Of a DNA stretch of 5,218 nucleotides, positions 1 through 5,218 are shown one piece after another. The DNA is from UBA9653 sp014859835 (GTDB lineage: Archaea > Thermoplasmatota > Thermoplasmata > UBA10834). Numbering within the stretch: the stretch's first letter is position 1; every line of letters starts with the position of its first letter. The translations under genes were made by a program, and so were the position numbers. The stretch is from positions 1 through 5,218 of the forward strand of contig JACZKW010000113.1 in the NCBI GenBank assembly GCA_014859835.1. Direction: 5' to 3'. A model generated the notes under the pieces. It worked only from the letters and a program-made list of their open reading frames with translations. It was not told the origin of the DNA and did no database searches.

Positions 1-126
1 GAAACCGACCGCGGGGCAGCCGTGGTGCTAGACAAGAGGATGATTCACTTCAAGGAGGTCATCGAAGCTGAGAAGACCGAGGACCCGGTCGCGGACATTC
101 TCGATTTCTTTGCACGCACGGCATGA
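1..126 (+). CDS. 3' end of an unidentified gene, possibly a HpcH/HpaI aldolase / CitE-like lyase C-terminus
   Basis: An open frame enters from the left edge and ends at TGA 124-126, giving 41 visible C-terminal residues. The segment GAAVVLDKRMI followed by an amphipathic, Glu/Lys-rich helix resembles the C-terminal 'G-A-x-x-x-D-x-x-M-I' element of the citrate lyase beta / HpcH aldolase family. In that family this element precedes a final helix. The tail ends with ADILDFFARTA. The match is short and the catalytic barrel lies outside the window, so the family call is tentative; only the reading frame itself is reasonably supported. The gene ends about 110 bases before the likely carS start. Whether it is co-transcribed with carS cannot be told, because a possible promoter lies between them. 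Confidence 0.4.
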   Translation, partial: ETDRGAAVVLDKRMIHFKEVIEAEKTEDPVADILDFFARTA

Positions 127-203
127 ATGGTCGGTCGTGCCACATCCCGATTGGACAAGCCGCTTACCCGAGGCTGCGAATCCCATCAATTCCATCCGTT
201 CCC

Positions 204-212
204 ATTAATAAA
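204..212 (+). promoter_or_regulatory. Putative TATA box upstream of carS
   Basis: The AT-rich stretch ATTAATAAA stands out in a GC-rich, otherwise featureless gap between the upstream gene and carS. Its centre is about 29 bases before the ATG at 237. Archaeal TATA boxes usually centre about 26-27 bases upstream of the transcription start, so a transcript would begin only a few bases before that ATG and be near-leaderless. This fits the lack of any Shine-Dalgarno sequence there. No convincing purine-rich BRE is seen just upstream, so the call is weak. Confidence 0.3.
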
Positions 213-236
213 CCCCTCCACCATATGCCCTCCCGC

Positions 237-800
237 ATGTCTCCTTTGGAGTATGCGCTGGCGGGCATCCTGCTGATGCTCCCTGCGCTCGTGCCGAACT
301 CGGCAGCTGTCCTGTTCGGGGGTGGCAGACCGATTGATTTTGGAAAGTCCTGGAGAGGCAAGAGGCTCCTCGGAGACGGAAAGACATGGAGAGGGTTCTT
401 CGGAGGCGTGCTCACTGGCTTCGCAGTGGGAATGGTAGCGGTGGCGTGGACCATGATAGCCGACAGCCAGGACACATGGGGATACGGCGACCTGCCGCGC
501 GCAGCCGTGATCGTGGCAGCCCTGAGTATCGGATCAATGGTCGGTGACAGCTGTGGATCGTTCCTCAAGAGGCGCTTGGGCGTAGGCAGAGGCAGCAAGG
601 CCCCGGTCCTGGATCAGTACAACTTCGTCATCGGCGCCATAATCCTGGTCCTGCTGGTGCAGCCCAGCTGGTTCATGGCTCACTACATCGAAGGCGAGGG
701 GGTCTGGGGGCTGATTGCGTTCTTGATCGCTGTGCCAGTGATGCACAGGACGGCAAACATAATAGGTTATAAGATTGGCAAGAAGAATGTTCCTTGGTAA
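237..800 (+). CDS. carS: CDP-archaeol synthase (CTP:2,3-di-O-geranylgeranylglycero-1-phosphate cytidylyltransferase)
   Basis: This integral membrane enzyme activates unsaturated archaetidic acid with CTP to form CDP-archaeol, the branch point for archaeal polar head groups. From the ATG at 237 it has 187 residues, close to the usual family length of about 170-180. Family hallmarks are visible: PNSAAVLFGGGRPIDFG (residues 20-36), LLGDGKTWRGFFGG (44-57), and the CdsA-like signature GDSCGSFLKRRLG (103-115) followed by APVLDQYNFVIGA (122-134). Hydrophobic segments lie near 5-20, 55-75, 88-104, 130-148 and 155-170, consistent with about five membrane helices. In this family the signature usually reads LDQLDF; here the second Asp is Asn129. 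The frame stays open back to ATG 123, but residues encoded before 225 look nothing like the family and no ribosome site is seen, so I prefer 237; ATG 225 is also possible. The 3' end overlaps pyrE. Confidence 0.9.
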   Translation: MSPLEYALAGILLMLPALVPNSAAVLFGGGRPIDFGKSWRGKRLLGDGKTWRGFFGGVLTGFAVGMVAVAWTMIADSQDTWGYGDLPRAAVIVAALSIGSMVGDSCGSFLKRRLGVGRGSKAPVLDQYNFVIGAIILVLLVQPSWFMAHYIEGEGVWGLIAFLIAVPVMHRTANIIGYKIGKKNVPW

Positions 801-1314
801 AGGGGTGAAGGAATTGCTGAAAAGGATGCTTGTGGAAATGAGGGTTGTGCAGACGGGAGATTTCGTGCTCGCATCAGGAAAAAGGAGCAAGTTCTTCGTC
901 AACATAAAGAGGGCTAGCACTGACCCGAAAGTGCTTCGCGAGATCGGGAAGGAGATGGCGCCTCATGTAGGGGACGCAAAGATCGCAGGTATGGCGCTGG
1001 GAGCCGTGCCGATAGCCGTCGCGGTCGCGCTGGAAACCGACCGACCATATGTCATGGTCAGGAAGGAGGCAAAGGACCATGGGACCAAAGAGCTCATAGA
1101 AGGAGAGGTGAACAGCGGGGACACCTTCGTCGTAGTCGAGGACGTCGCCACTACCGGAGGGTCCACCATGAAGGTCGTGAACGCCCTCAGGGAGAAGGGC
1201 GCCACCGTCAAGAAGGCGATCGTAGTAGTCGACAGGGAGGAGGGCGCCACCGAGATGCTTTCACAGCAAGGCGTGACCCTGATATCGATATTCAAAGCCA
1301 AGGACCTCATATGA
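787..1314 (+). CDS. pyrE: Orotate phosphoribosyltransferase
   Basis: This cytosolic enzyme transfers phosphoribose from PRPP to orotate, giving OMP in de novo pyrimidine synthesis. Counting from ATG 787 (175 residues), the N-terminal helix leads into TGDFVLASGKRS (23-34), matching the archaeal G-D-F-x-L-x-S-G-K-x-S element. Next come MALGAVPIAVAVA (69-81), the flexible-loop motif RKEAKDHGT (92-100) and the type I PRPP-binding loop VVVEDVATTGGST (115-127), all intact. Length fits the short archaeal form, and no OMP decarboxylase domain is fused. The start is uncertain: TTG 775, ATG 787, GTG 805 and ATG 826 are in frame. GTG 805 lies just after the carS stop, follows a weak GGTAA-type site and gives the family-typical spacing to GDF; I list 787 as the first ATG. 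With 787 the gene overlaps carS by 14 bases. It ends in a 4-base ATGA overlap with the glycosylase gene, indicating translational coupling. Confidence 0.92.
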   Translation: MFLGKGVKELLKRMLVEMRVVQTGDFVLASGKRSKFFVNIKRASTDPKVLREIGKEMAPHVGDAKIAGMALGAVPIAVAVALETDRPYVMVRKEAKDHGTKELIEGEVNSGDTFVVVEDVATTGGSTMKVVNALREKGATVKKAIVVVDREEGATEMLSQQGVTLISIFKAKDLI

Positions 1315-1868
1315 TCCGAGATGCCATAGACCCTGGATGTAGGAGATGCCGTCTTCACATGGGACGGACACAGGTGGTAACGGGGACAGGGCCTCAGTCC
1401 TCAAGATTGGTTTTCATAGGAGAAGCCCCAGGCAGGGACGAGGATCTGCAAGGGGAACCGTTCGTAGGGCGTGCAGGCATGGTTCTGAACTCCGCACTGG
1501 CGTCCGCGGGCGTCACGAGAGATGATGTCTATATCACCAACCTCGTGAAATGCAGGCCTCCCGACAACAGGAAGCCTAGAAAGGACGAGGTCTCAGCCTG
1601 TTCGGTGCATCTGGAATCGGAGTTCTCGCACTTGAGACCGTCTGTAGTCTGCCTGCTAGGACAGTCCGTGGCCAAGAGCATCCTGGACGAGGACAGGAGC
1701 ATGGCTGAACTAGCGGGGACCGAGAGGACAGTGACCCTCTGGGGACACGATGTACGAGCGTTCATCTCATATCATCCAGCGGCGTGTCTTTATACGAGGG
1801 AGAACGTCGATAAGTTCGACGAGACCATCAGAATATGTGTCGAAGCTGCGGGTCTCTCTCGAAGGTAG
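1311..1868 (+). CDS. Type-4 (Fe-S) uracil-DNA glycosylase
   Basis: This enzyme removes uracil arising from cytosine deamination or dUTP incorporation, starting base excision repair. The 185-residue protein has the family 4 layout. Four likely 4Fe-4S cluster ligands are present: Cys10 and Cys13 (GCRRC), Cys81 (LVKCRPP) and Cys97. Motif A reads FIGEAPGRDED (35-45), followed by GEPFVGRAG (48-56), which contains the uracil-stacking Phe51. Asn77 lies in YITNLVKC, and motif B is SYHPAACLY (153-161) with His155. Nothing essential appears to be missing. The Fe-S cysteines separate it from family 1 (Ung), and family 5 is less likely from the motif A sequence. The ATG lies inside the pyrE stop region (ATGA), with only a weak AAGGA upstream, so translation probably depends on coupling to pyrE. 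Pyrimidine synthesis and uracil repair share a transcript here, but a regulatory link is only inferred. Confidence 0.93.
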   Translation: MIRDAIDPGCRRCRLHMGRTQVVTGTGPQSSRLVFIGEAPGRDEDLQGEPFVGRAGMVLNSALASAGVTRDDVYITNLVKCRPPDNRKPRKDEVSACSVHLESEFSHLRPSVVCLLGQSVAKSILDEDRSMAELAGTERTVTLWGHDVRAFISYHPAACLYTRENVDKFDETIRICVEAAGLSRR

Positions 1869-1874
1869 GGCGAG

Positions 1875-3731
1875 ATGCGGATAGCGAGCATCGTGTGCGT
1901 GGCGATGACTGTCGCCTTGATATCGATCATACCCTTGCCAGCGGACAGCTCCCTTGTGGATGATTCGTTGATCGATGATATCAGCTGGACTGTCGTTGTC
2001 TACATGGCAGCGGACGCATATCCCGAACTACCTTGGGAGGACGATGTCAACGAGATGGAAGGGGCATCACTTCATGATCAGATCAATGTGATCATTCTGG
2101 TGGACCCGCTAGGAGACAACAATTCCGTCATTCTGGAGTTGGCAGAGGACGAGCCATGGAATGGAGCTATCGTATCTCCCATCTTGGCAGATGACGGCAC
2201 GGTGATGCCCACAGGGGAAGCGGACATGGCCTCTCCTACGGTCCTAAGCAACTTCATCATCTATGCGAGCAACGCGTTCCCCTCCGATAGACTGGTGCTC
2301 GTGATATGGGGTCATGGAGGTGGATGGTTCGGCATCTGCCCGGACGGTTCTTCTGTGATGTCTATAGCCGATTTGGGTGACGCGCTACATCAGGCCACCG
2401 GCGAACTCGGACGACGCCTCGATATGATCATCACCGATACCTGTGTCGAGGGGGTGATGGAGACCATGTTTGAGGTTCGGGATTGCGCGGATATATACGT
2501 CGGCAGCGAGAAACTTGTGCCGGCGACTGGCTTCAGGTACGACCACGCATTGGATTCACTCACTGATGACCCTGCACAGACTCCCGCGGAATGGGGGATG
2601 TCGATAGTCGATGATTATGTATCCAGTTCATTCTTCTCGGACGGGTCTGTGGAACTCGGAGTCTTCGACCTGAATGAGATCGAACTACTCGTCCAGAGAA
2701 TGGACCGATTCTCTAGGCAGGCGGTCATATACGACTCGCTCTATGGGAACGATCTGCTATCTGCGATCTTGTCAGCACAGAGTTCTGACTACGATGGATG
2801 GTACAAGGATATCGGAGACCTCTTTTCCCGAATCCAGCAGGCTCCGCTCCCGATCGAACTCAGAGCGCTTGCATCCGAGGTCCTGCGGGCCTATGACGAT
2901 TTCGTGATGTGTTCGCAGTCACATTCGAGCATGTTGGATGAGTCGGAGGCGAACTTCACAGGTGCGGCTGTGTACATCCCGGCAGATGACGTCCTGGATT
3001 ATGGGTATAACGATCTCGATTTCTCGATGACGAATTGGGATGAGATGTGTATCGCAGCACTATACACGGGGGATGTGCAGGACAATGACGCGCCATCACC
3101 ATCGGTAGATTATGTTGAGACGGATGGCATGCTGAGCACGGCGATAATAGAATGGGATGGAGTGTTCGAATACTACGAGGCATGGGTCTTCATAAACACG
3201 ACGAACGGGCTCGAAATGTGGGACATTATTGGATCCGAGGAACCTTCGATCGTCATCAATAGCCTGGGTGGAGAGCTGACCATCTCAACATGGGCAGGAT
3301 CTCAGATGCATGCGGAGGCGCACTATACAGTTCTCGCACTCATGCAGTGCACGATTACCCTCAATGTTGTTCTCGCATCTATGAATGGACCGCCACCGAG
3401 CGAGGTCGATGTGGTCGCGATCACTGAGAAGGGTGAATTCGACCTCACGAACACCGGCGACGGATACGCACTGGAGATGATCGTCCCCGATGACGCCTCG
3501 ATAGGCGACCTGATCACGATCGAAGTAAGGGATCGGATGACTGGAGCATTGATCGGGTCGAATAAGACTCTCGTCGGGACGAACCGCCCGGTGACCGAAG
3601 TGCTGGTGTGGTCGGCTCCATCAACGGGCCTGGGAATGCAATTCTACCTCCCGGCTGGAGCCTTGGTCGTAATCGCAATCACCCTGATGATGGTCGCTGC
3701 GAGCAGCAGACGTAAGAAAAACGGGTTGTGA
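1875..3731 (+). CDS. Secreted, membrane-anchored clostripain-family (peptidase C11) cysteine protease
   Basis: A 618-residue protein with an N-terminal signal sequence (residues 1-23, cleavage plausible after LPA) and a C-terminal membrane helix (about 590-609) followed by a basic RRKK tail. The bulk should therefore lie outside the cell, held by the C-terminus. Residues 37-400 form a clostripain-like caspase-fold domain: TVVVYMAADAYPE (39-51), catalytic His147 in LVIWGHGGGW, catalytic Cys190 in IITDTCVEG, and YVGSEKLVPATGF (208-220), equivalent to the family's 'SE..P..G' element. Later come KDIGDL (311-316) and the domain-closing GAAVYIPA (363-370) with LDFSMTNWDE (381-390). Residues 410-580 are beta-rich and resemble Ig-like domains, with no identifiable family. 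The protein is Asp/Glu-rich. C11 enzymes typically cut after Arg or Lys, but substrates here are unknown. Four N-x-S/T sequons occur at N82, N360, N441 and N563. The start has GGTAGGG six bases or fewer upstream, overlapping the glycosylase stop. Confidence 0.85.
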   Translation: MRIASIVCVAMTVALISIIPLPADSSLVDDSLIDDISWTVVVYMAADAYPELPWEDDVNEMEGASLHDQINVIILVDPLGDNNSVILELAEDEPWNGAIVSPILADDGTVMPTGEADMASPTVLSNFIIYASNAFPSDRLVLVIWGHGGGWFGICPDGSSVMSIADLGDALHQATGELGRRLDMIITDTCVEGVMETMFEVRDCADIYVGSEKLVPATGFRYDHALDSLTDDPAQTPAEWGMSIVDDYVSSSFFSDGSVELGVFDLNEIELLVQRMDRFSRQAVIYDSLYGNDLLSAILSAQSSDYDGWYKDIGDLFSRIQQAPLPIELRALASEVLRAYDDFVMCSQSHSSMLDESEANFTGAAVYIPADDVLDYGYNDLDFSMTNWDEMCIAALYTGDVQDNDAPSPSVDYVETDGMLSTAIIEWDGVFEYYEAWVFINTTNGLEMWDIIGSEEPSIVINSLGGELTISTWAGSQMHAEAHYTVLALMQCTITLNVVLASMNGPPPSEVDVVAITEKGEFDLTNTGDGYALEMIVPDDASIGDLITIEVRDRMTGALIGSNKTLVGTNRPVTEVLVWSAPSTGLGMQFYLPAGALVVIAITLMMVAASSRRKKNGL

Positions 3732-3736
3732 ATCGC

Positions 3737-4408
3737 TCAGAATCTCTTACTGAATAGATACTTCAGATTGCTCAGACCGTCTCGCCAGCTGTTCAACTTA
3801 ACCTCACCTACCCGGACACGGTATGTGATAGGGACCTCGACAGATCTGCATCTCCTGAAGGCTTCGATCTTGATCTCCTCGGACATCGCCATGCCGTCGC
3901 TCTCTATCTCGAGGCGCGGTAGTATCTCCTTTCGGAAGATCCACATACCACTCTGCGAATCATGGACGCGCACTCTGAACAATAGTCTCATGGCGACGGA
4001 GAGCACCTTGTTCCCGAATCGATGCATGCCGCTCATCGCCCCCGTCTCCATGCGGGCGAACCTGTCGGTGGTGATGAAATCGATGTCCTCATGCTCCAGC
4101 TTATCGCTCAATCCGGGAATGTCCGAAGCCGGGTATGTCATATCCGCATCCAAGGTGGCGATGATATCGCCAGATGCCTTTTCGAACCCCGTCTTGTAAG
4201 CCCTGCCGTAGCCGCGTCTCGGTTCGTCGATGACGACCGCGCCCTTCTCAGATGCTATCCCCCGGGTACGGTCCTTCGAGTTTGTGTCGACGACCAAGAC
4301 CTCGTAGGGTCTCACACCTTCCAGTGCGGATCTGATCTCGTCCAGAACCAGCCCGATGCTCCGTTCCTCGTTCATGGTAGGGATGATGACAGATATCTTT
4401 CCGGCCAT
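3737..4408 (-). CDS. Family 2 glycosyltransferase, dolichyl-phosphate-mannose-synthase-like
   Basis: A soluble 223-residue GT-A enzyme that probably transfers a sugar from a nucleotide sugar to a polyprenyl phosphate or lipid-linked glycan at the cytoplasmic membrane face. Motifs in order: ISVIIPTMNEE (5-15), VLVVDTNSKDRT (37-48), RRGYGRAYKTGFEKASGD (64-81), the metal-binding DAD at 87-89 in TLDADMTYP, DSQSGMWIFRKE (150-161), SEEIKIEA (176-183), and YRVRVGEVKLNSWRDG (196-211), which matches the 'Y..R.G.sKL..w.DG' end of DPM1-like and archaeal AglJ-like enzymes. There are no membrane helices, so it resembles the soluble DPM1 class. The frame is open back to ATG 4501, but the domain begins right after ATG 4408, which has a near-perfect Shine-Dalgarno; the longer form would overlap the preceding gene by 86 bases. 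It lies 7 bases after the upstream glycosyltransferase and converges on the protease gene. Donor and acceptor sugars cannot be read from sequence. Confidence 0.87.
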   Translation of the reverse strand: MAGKISVIIPTMNEERSIGLVLDEIRSALEGVRPYEVLVVDTNSKDRTRGIASEKGAVVIDEPRRGYGRAYKTGFEKASGDIIATLDADMTYPASDIPGLSDKLEHEDIDFITTDRFARMETGAMSGMHRFGNKVLSVAMRLLFRVRVHDSQSGMWIFRKEILPRLEIESDGMAMSEEIKIEAFRRCRSVEVPITYRVRVGEVKLNSWRDGLSNLKYLFSKRF

Positions 4409-4413
4409 GGACA

Positions 4414-4423
4414 GATCATCTCC
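4414..4423 (-). promoter_or_regulatory. Shine-Dalgarno site deciding the start at 4408
   Basis: On the minus strand this reads GGAGATGATC, matching nine of ten bases of the archaeal consensus GGAGGTGATC complementary to the 16S rRNA 3' end. It sits 5 bases before the ATG at 4408 and contains the stop codon of the upstream glycosyltransferase gene (TGA, 4418-4416). A ribosome ending the upstream gene would therefore be on the next start site, so the two proteins are probably translationally coupled. The site rules in favour of ATG 4408 over the longer ATG 4501 frame. Confidence 0.75.
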
Positions 4424-5218
4424 CCGGGAAAATAATGCTCGATCGTTTCCGCTTCTTTCTCTCTGCCTGCAGGGTAGATATATACTCCGGGGGGTGCTCA
4501 AAAAGCTTGCACATCAGGTAACCGAGCAATGCGATGCCCAGGCGGGCGAGGGCCCAGAAGGAAACCGAGGTCTCGAACAATCGCTGGGGCTTGTAACTCG
4601 ACCAGAGGTTGCCGTACTTCATGGTTAGCTGCTTACGACCCCAGCCGTTCCAGAAAGCCTGCTTGAAGAAACCTATGAAACTACCCTTCGTGCGATGGTA
4701 TATGATCGCGTCGTCATTGTAACCCAGAGTGAAGCCGGAGGAGACGGCTCTGAAGTTCAGGTCTATGTCCTCCGCAGTGATGAACCATTCATCGAATCCG
4801 TTCACCGTGTCCATCACCAACTTCTTCCAGGCCATGTTCGCGCTCGGGTAGGACACGTCGAAGCCATTGTGGTAGAGTTCGACGCGTTCCAGATCTTCGA
4901 ACGCGTGATAACCTATGTTTATCGCCTTTCCGGCCACGATATCGAACTCTGCGAGTGATCTTCTCAGTTCATTGAGCCAGAAAGGGTTGGCTATGCAATC
5001 ACCACCGGTAGTGGCAATGGCTTCGCCTTTCGTCTGGGCAAGTCCAAAATTAGTGCTCTCGCCGCGAGTCCCAGGATGATGAAATAACCTGATCTCAGGG
5101 TGCTTCGCCATATACTTCTTGATTATCTCGACAGTGCCGTCACAGCTCCCCGCATCGACTATGACGATCTCGAATGGTCCTTCCTGCGTAACGAGGCTGT
5201 CAAGGAGGTCCCTTATGT
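4416..5218 (-). CDS. Family 2 glycosyltransferase with C-terminal membrane helix (5' end outside window)
   Basis: The gene enters from the right edge and ends at TGA 4418-4416, leaving 266 complete visible residues. An internal ATG at 5111 is not the start, because conserved sequence continues upstream of it: FEIVIVDAGSCDGT (visible residues 15-28) is the family 2 nucleotide-binding element. Then come GESTNFGLAQTKGEAIA (52-68), ATTGGDCIANPFWL (68-81) in the position of the DxD motif, GFDEWF (140-145) and the catalytic-base region TAEDIDLNFRA (147-157), then YNDDAIIYHR (166-175). A hydrophobic segment at about 216-239 is a probable membrane helix, followed by a very basic tail (RKKRKR). It resembles membrane-associated surface-polysaccharide or N-glycan transferases. 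Oddly, the first Asp of the usual DxD is Gly (GGD). The N-terminal ~10-20 residues, including the first strand, are missing. The sugar specificity is unknown. Confidence 0.87.
   Translation of the reverse strand, partial: IRDLLDSLVTQEGPFEIVIVDAGSCDGTVEIIKKYMAKHPEIRLFHHPGTRGESTNFGLAQTKGEAIATTGGDCIANPFWLNELRRSLAEFDIVAGKAINIGYHAFEDLERVELYHNGFDVSYPSANMAWKKLVMDTVNGFDEWFITAEDIDLNFRAVSSGFTLGYNDDAIIYHRTKGSFIGFFKQAFWNGWGRKQLTMKYGNLWSSYKPQRLFETSVSFWALARLGIALLGYLMCKLFEHPPEYISTLQAERKKRKRSSIIFPGR

Noticed and set aside
123..236. N-terminal extension of carS from ATG 123
   Set aside because: No Shine-Dalgarno, residues unlike any CarS N-terminus, Pro-rich and non-hydrophobic; the protein from 237 already has the family's full length.
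775..786. TTG 775 as pyrE start
   Set aside because: A rare start codon that adds only a short basic stretch and more overlap with carS; family alignment favours 787 or 805.
534..1358. Minus-strand open frames of about 130 residues opposite carS and pyrE (534-920, 963-1358)
   Set aside because: They lie entirely opposite well-supported genes, have no recognisable motifs and show Ser/Thr/Pro-rich composition typical of antisense frames in GC-rich DNA.
1887..1910. Lipobox at Cys8 of the protease
   Set aside because: Cys8 lies at the beginning of the hydrophobic signal segment rather than after it, so a lipoprotein signal is not supported.
4409..4501. N-terminal extension of the soluble glycosyltransferase from ATG 4501
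   Set aside because: It would overlap the upstream gene by 86 bases, precedes the GT-A first strand with unrelated Arg-rich sequence, and ignores the near-consensus Shine-Dalgarno before ATG 4408.
3768..4628. Plus-strand open frames opposite the glycosyltransferases (3768-4199, 4022-4435, 4356-4628)
   Set aside because: They mirror conserved glycosyltransferase coding sequence, overlap one another, and show no family motif or ribosome site.
5109..5111. ATG 5111 as the start of the right-edge glycosyltransferase
   Set aside because: The frame continues upstream to the window edge and encodes the conserved VIVDAGSCDGT nucleotide-binding motif, so the real start is outside the window.

Overview
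The window looks like a moderately GC-rich archaeal chromosome, most likely from the Thermoplasmata/Thermoplasmatota or another euryarchaeal lineage. The main evidence is a CarS-type CDP-archaeol synthase, an enzyme of ether-lipid (archaeol) synthesis. Short overlapping genes, a family 4 Fe-S uracil-DNA glycosylase and an archaeal-type short PyrE agree with this. The lineage is inferred from gene content only.

Plus strand, left half: the 3' end of an unidentified gene (1-126, possibly a HpcH/CitE-like lyase) is followed by about 110 bases with a weak TATA-like box. A compact run follows: carS (237-800), pyrE (787-1314), a type-4 uracil-DNA glycosylase (1311-1868) and a secreted, membrane-anchored clostripain-family (C11) cysteine protease (1875-3731). 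The genes overlap by 4-14 bases or lie 6 bases apart, so they are probably co-transcribed. PyrE makes OMP, the precursor of UMP and hence CTP. CarS consumes CTP, and the glycosylase removes uracil from DNA. The nucleotide link is plausible but inferred. The protease has no obvious tie to the others.

Minus strand, right half: two family 2 glycosyltransferases are transcribed towards the protease gene. The upstream one (4416 to beyond the right edge) is cut by the window end and has a C-terminal membrane helix. The downstream one (3737-4408) is a soluble dolichyl-phosphate-mannose-synthase-like enzyme. They are separated by 7 bases, and a near-perfect Shine-Dalgarno sequence overlaps the upstream stop codon. 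The convergent protease and glycosyltransferase genes stop only 5 bases apart. The pair probably works on lipid-linked or surface glycans, and the neighbouring protease ectodomain carries four N-glycosylation sequons.

I see no rRNA, tRNA, CRISPR array, insertion sequence or prophage part, and no gene-free stretch longer than about 110 bases. I found no clear novel system. The best leads are small: altered metal-site motifs in CarS and in one glycosyltransferase, the surface protease, and the start-site and junction architecture.
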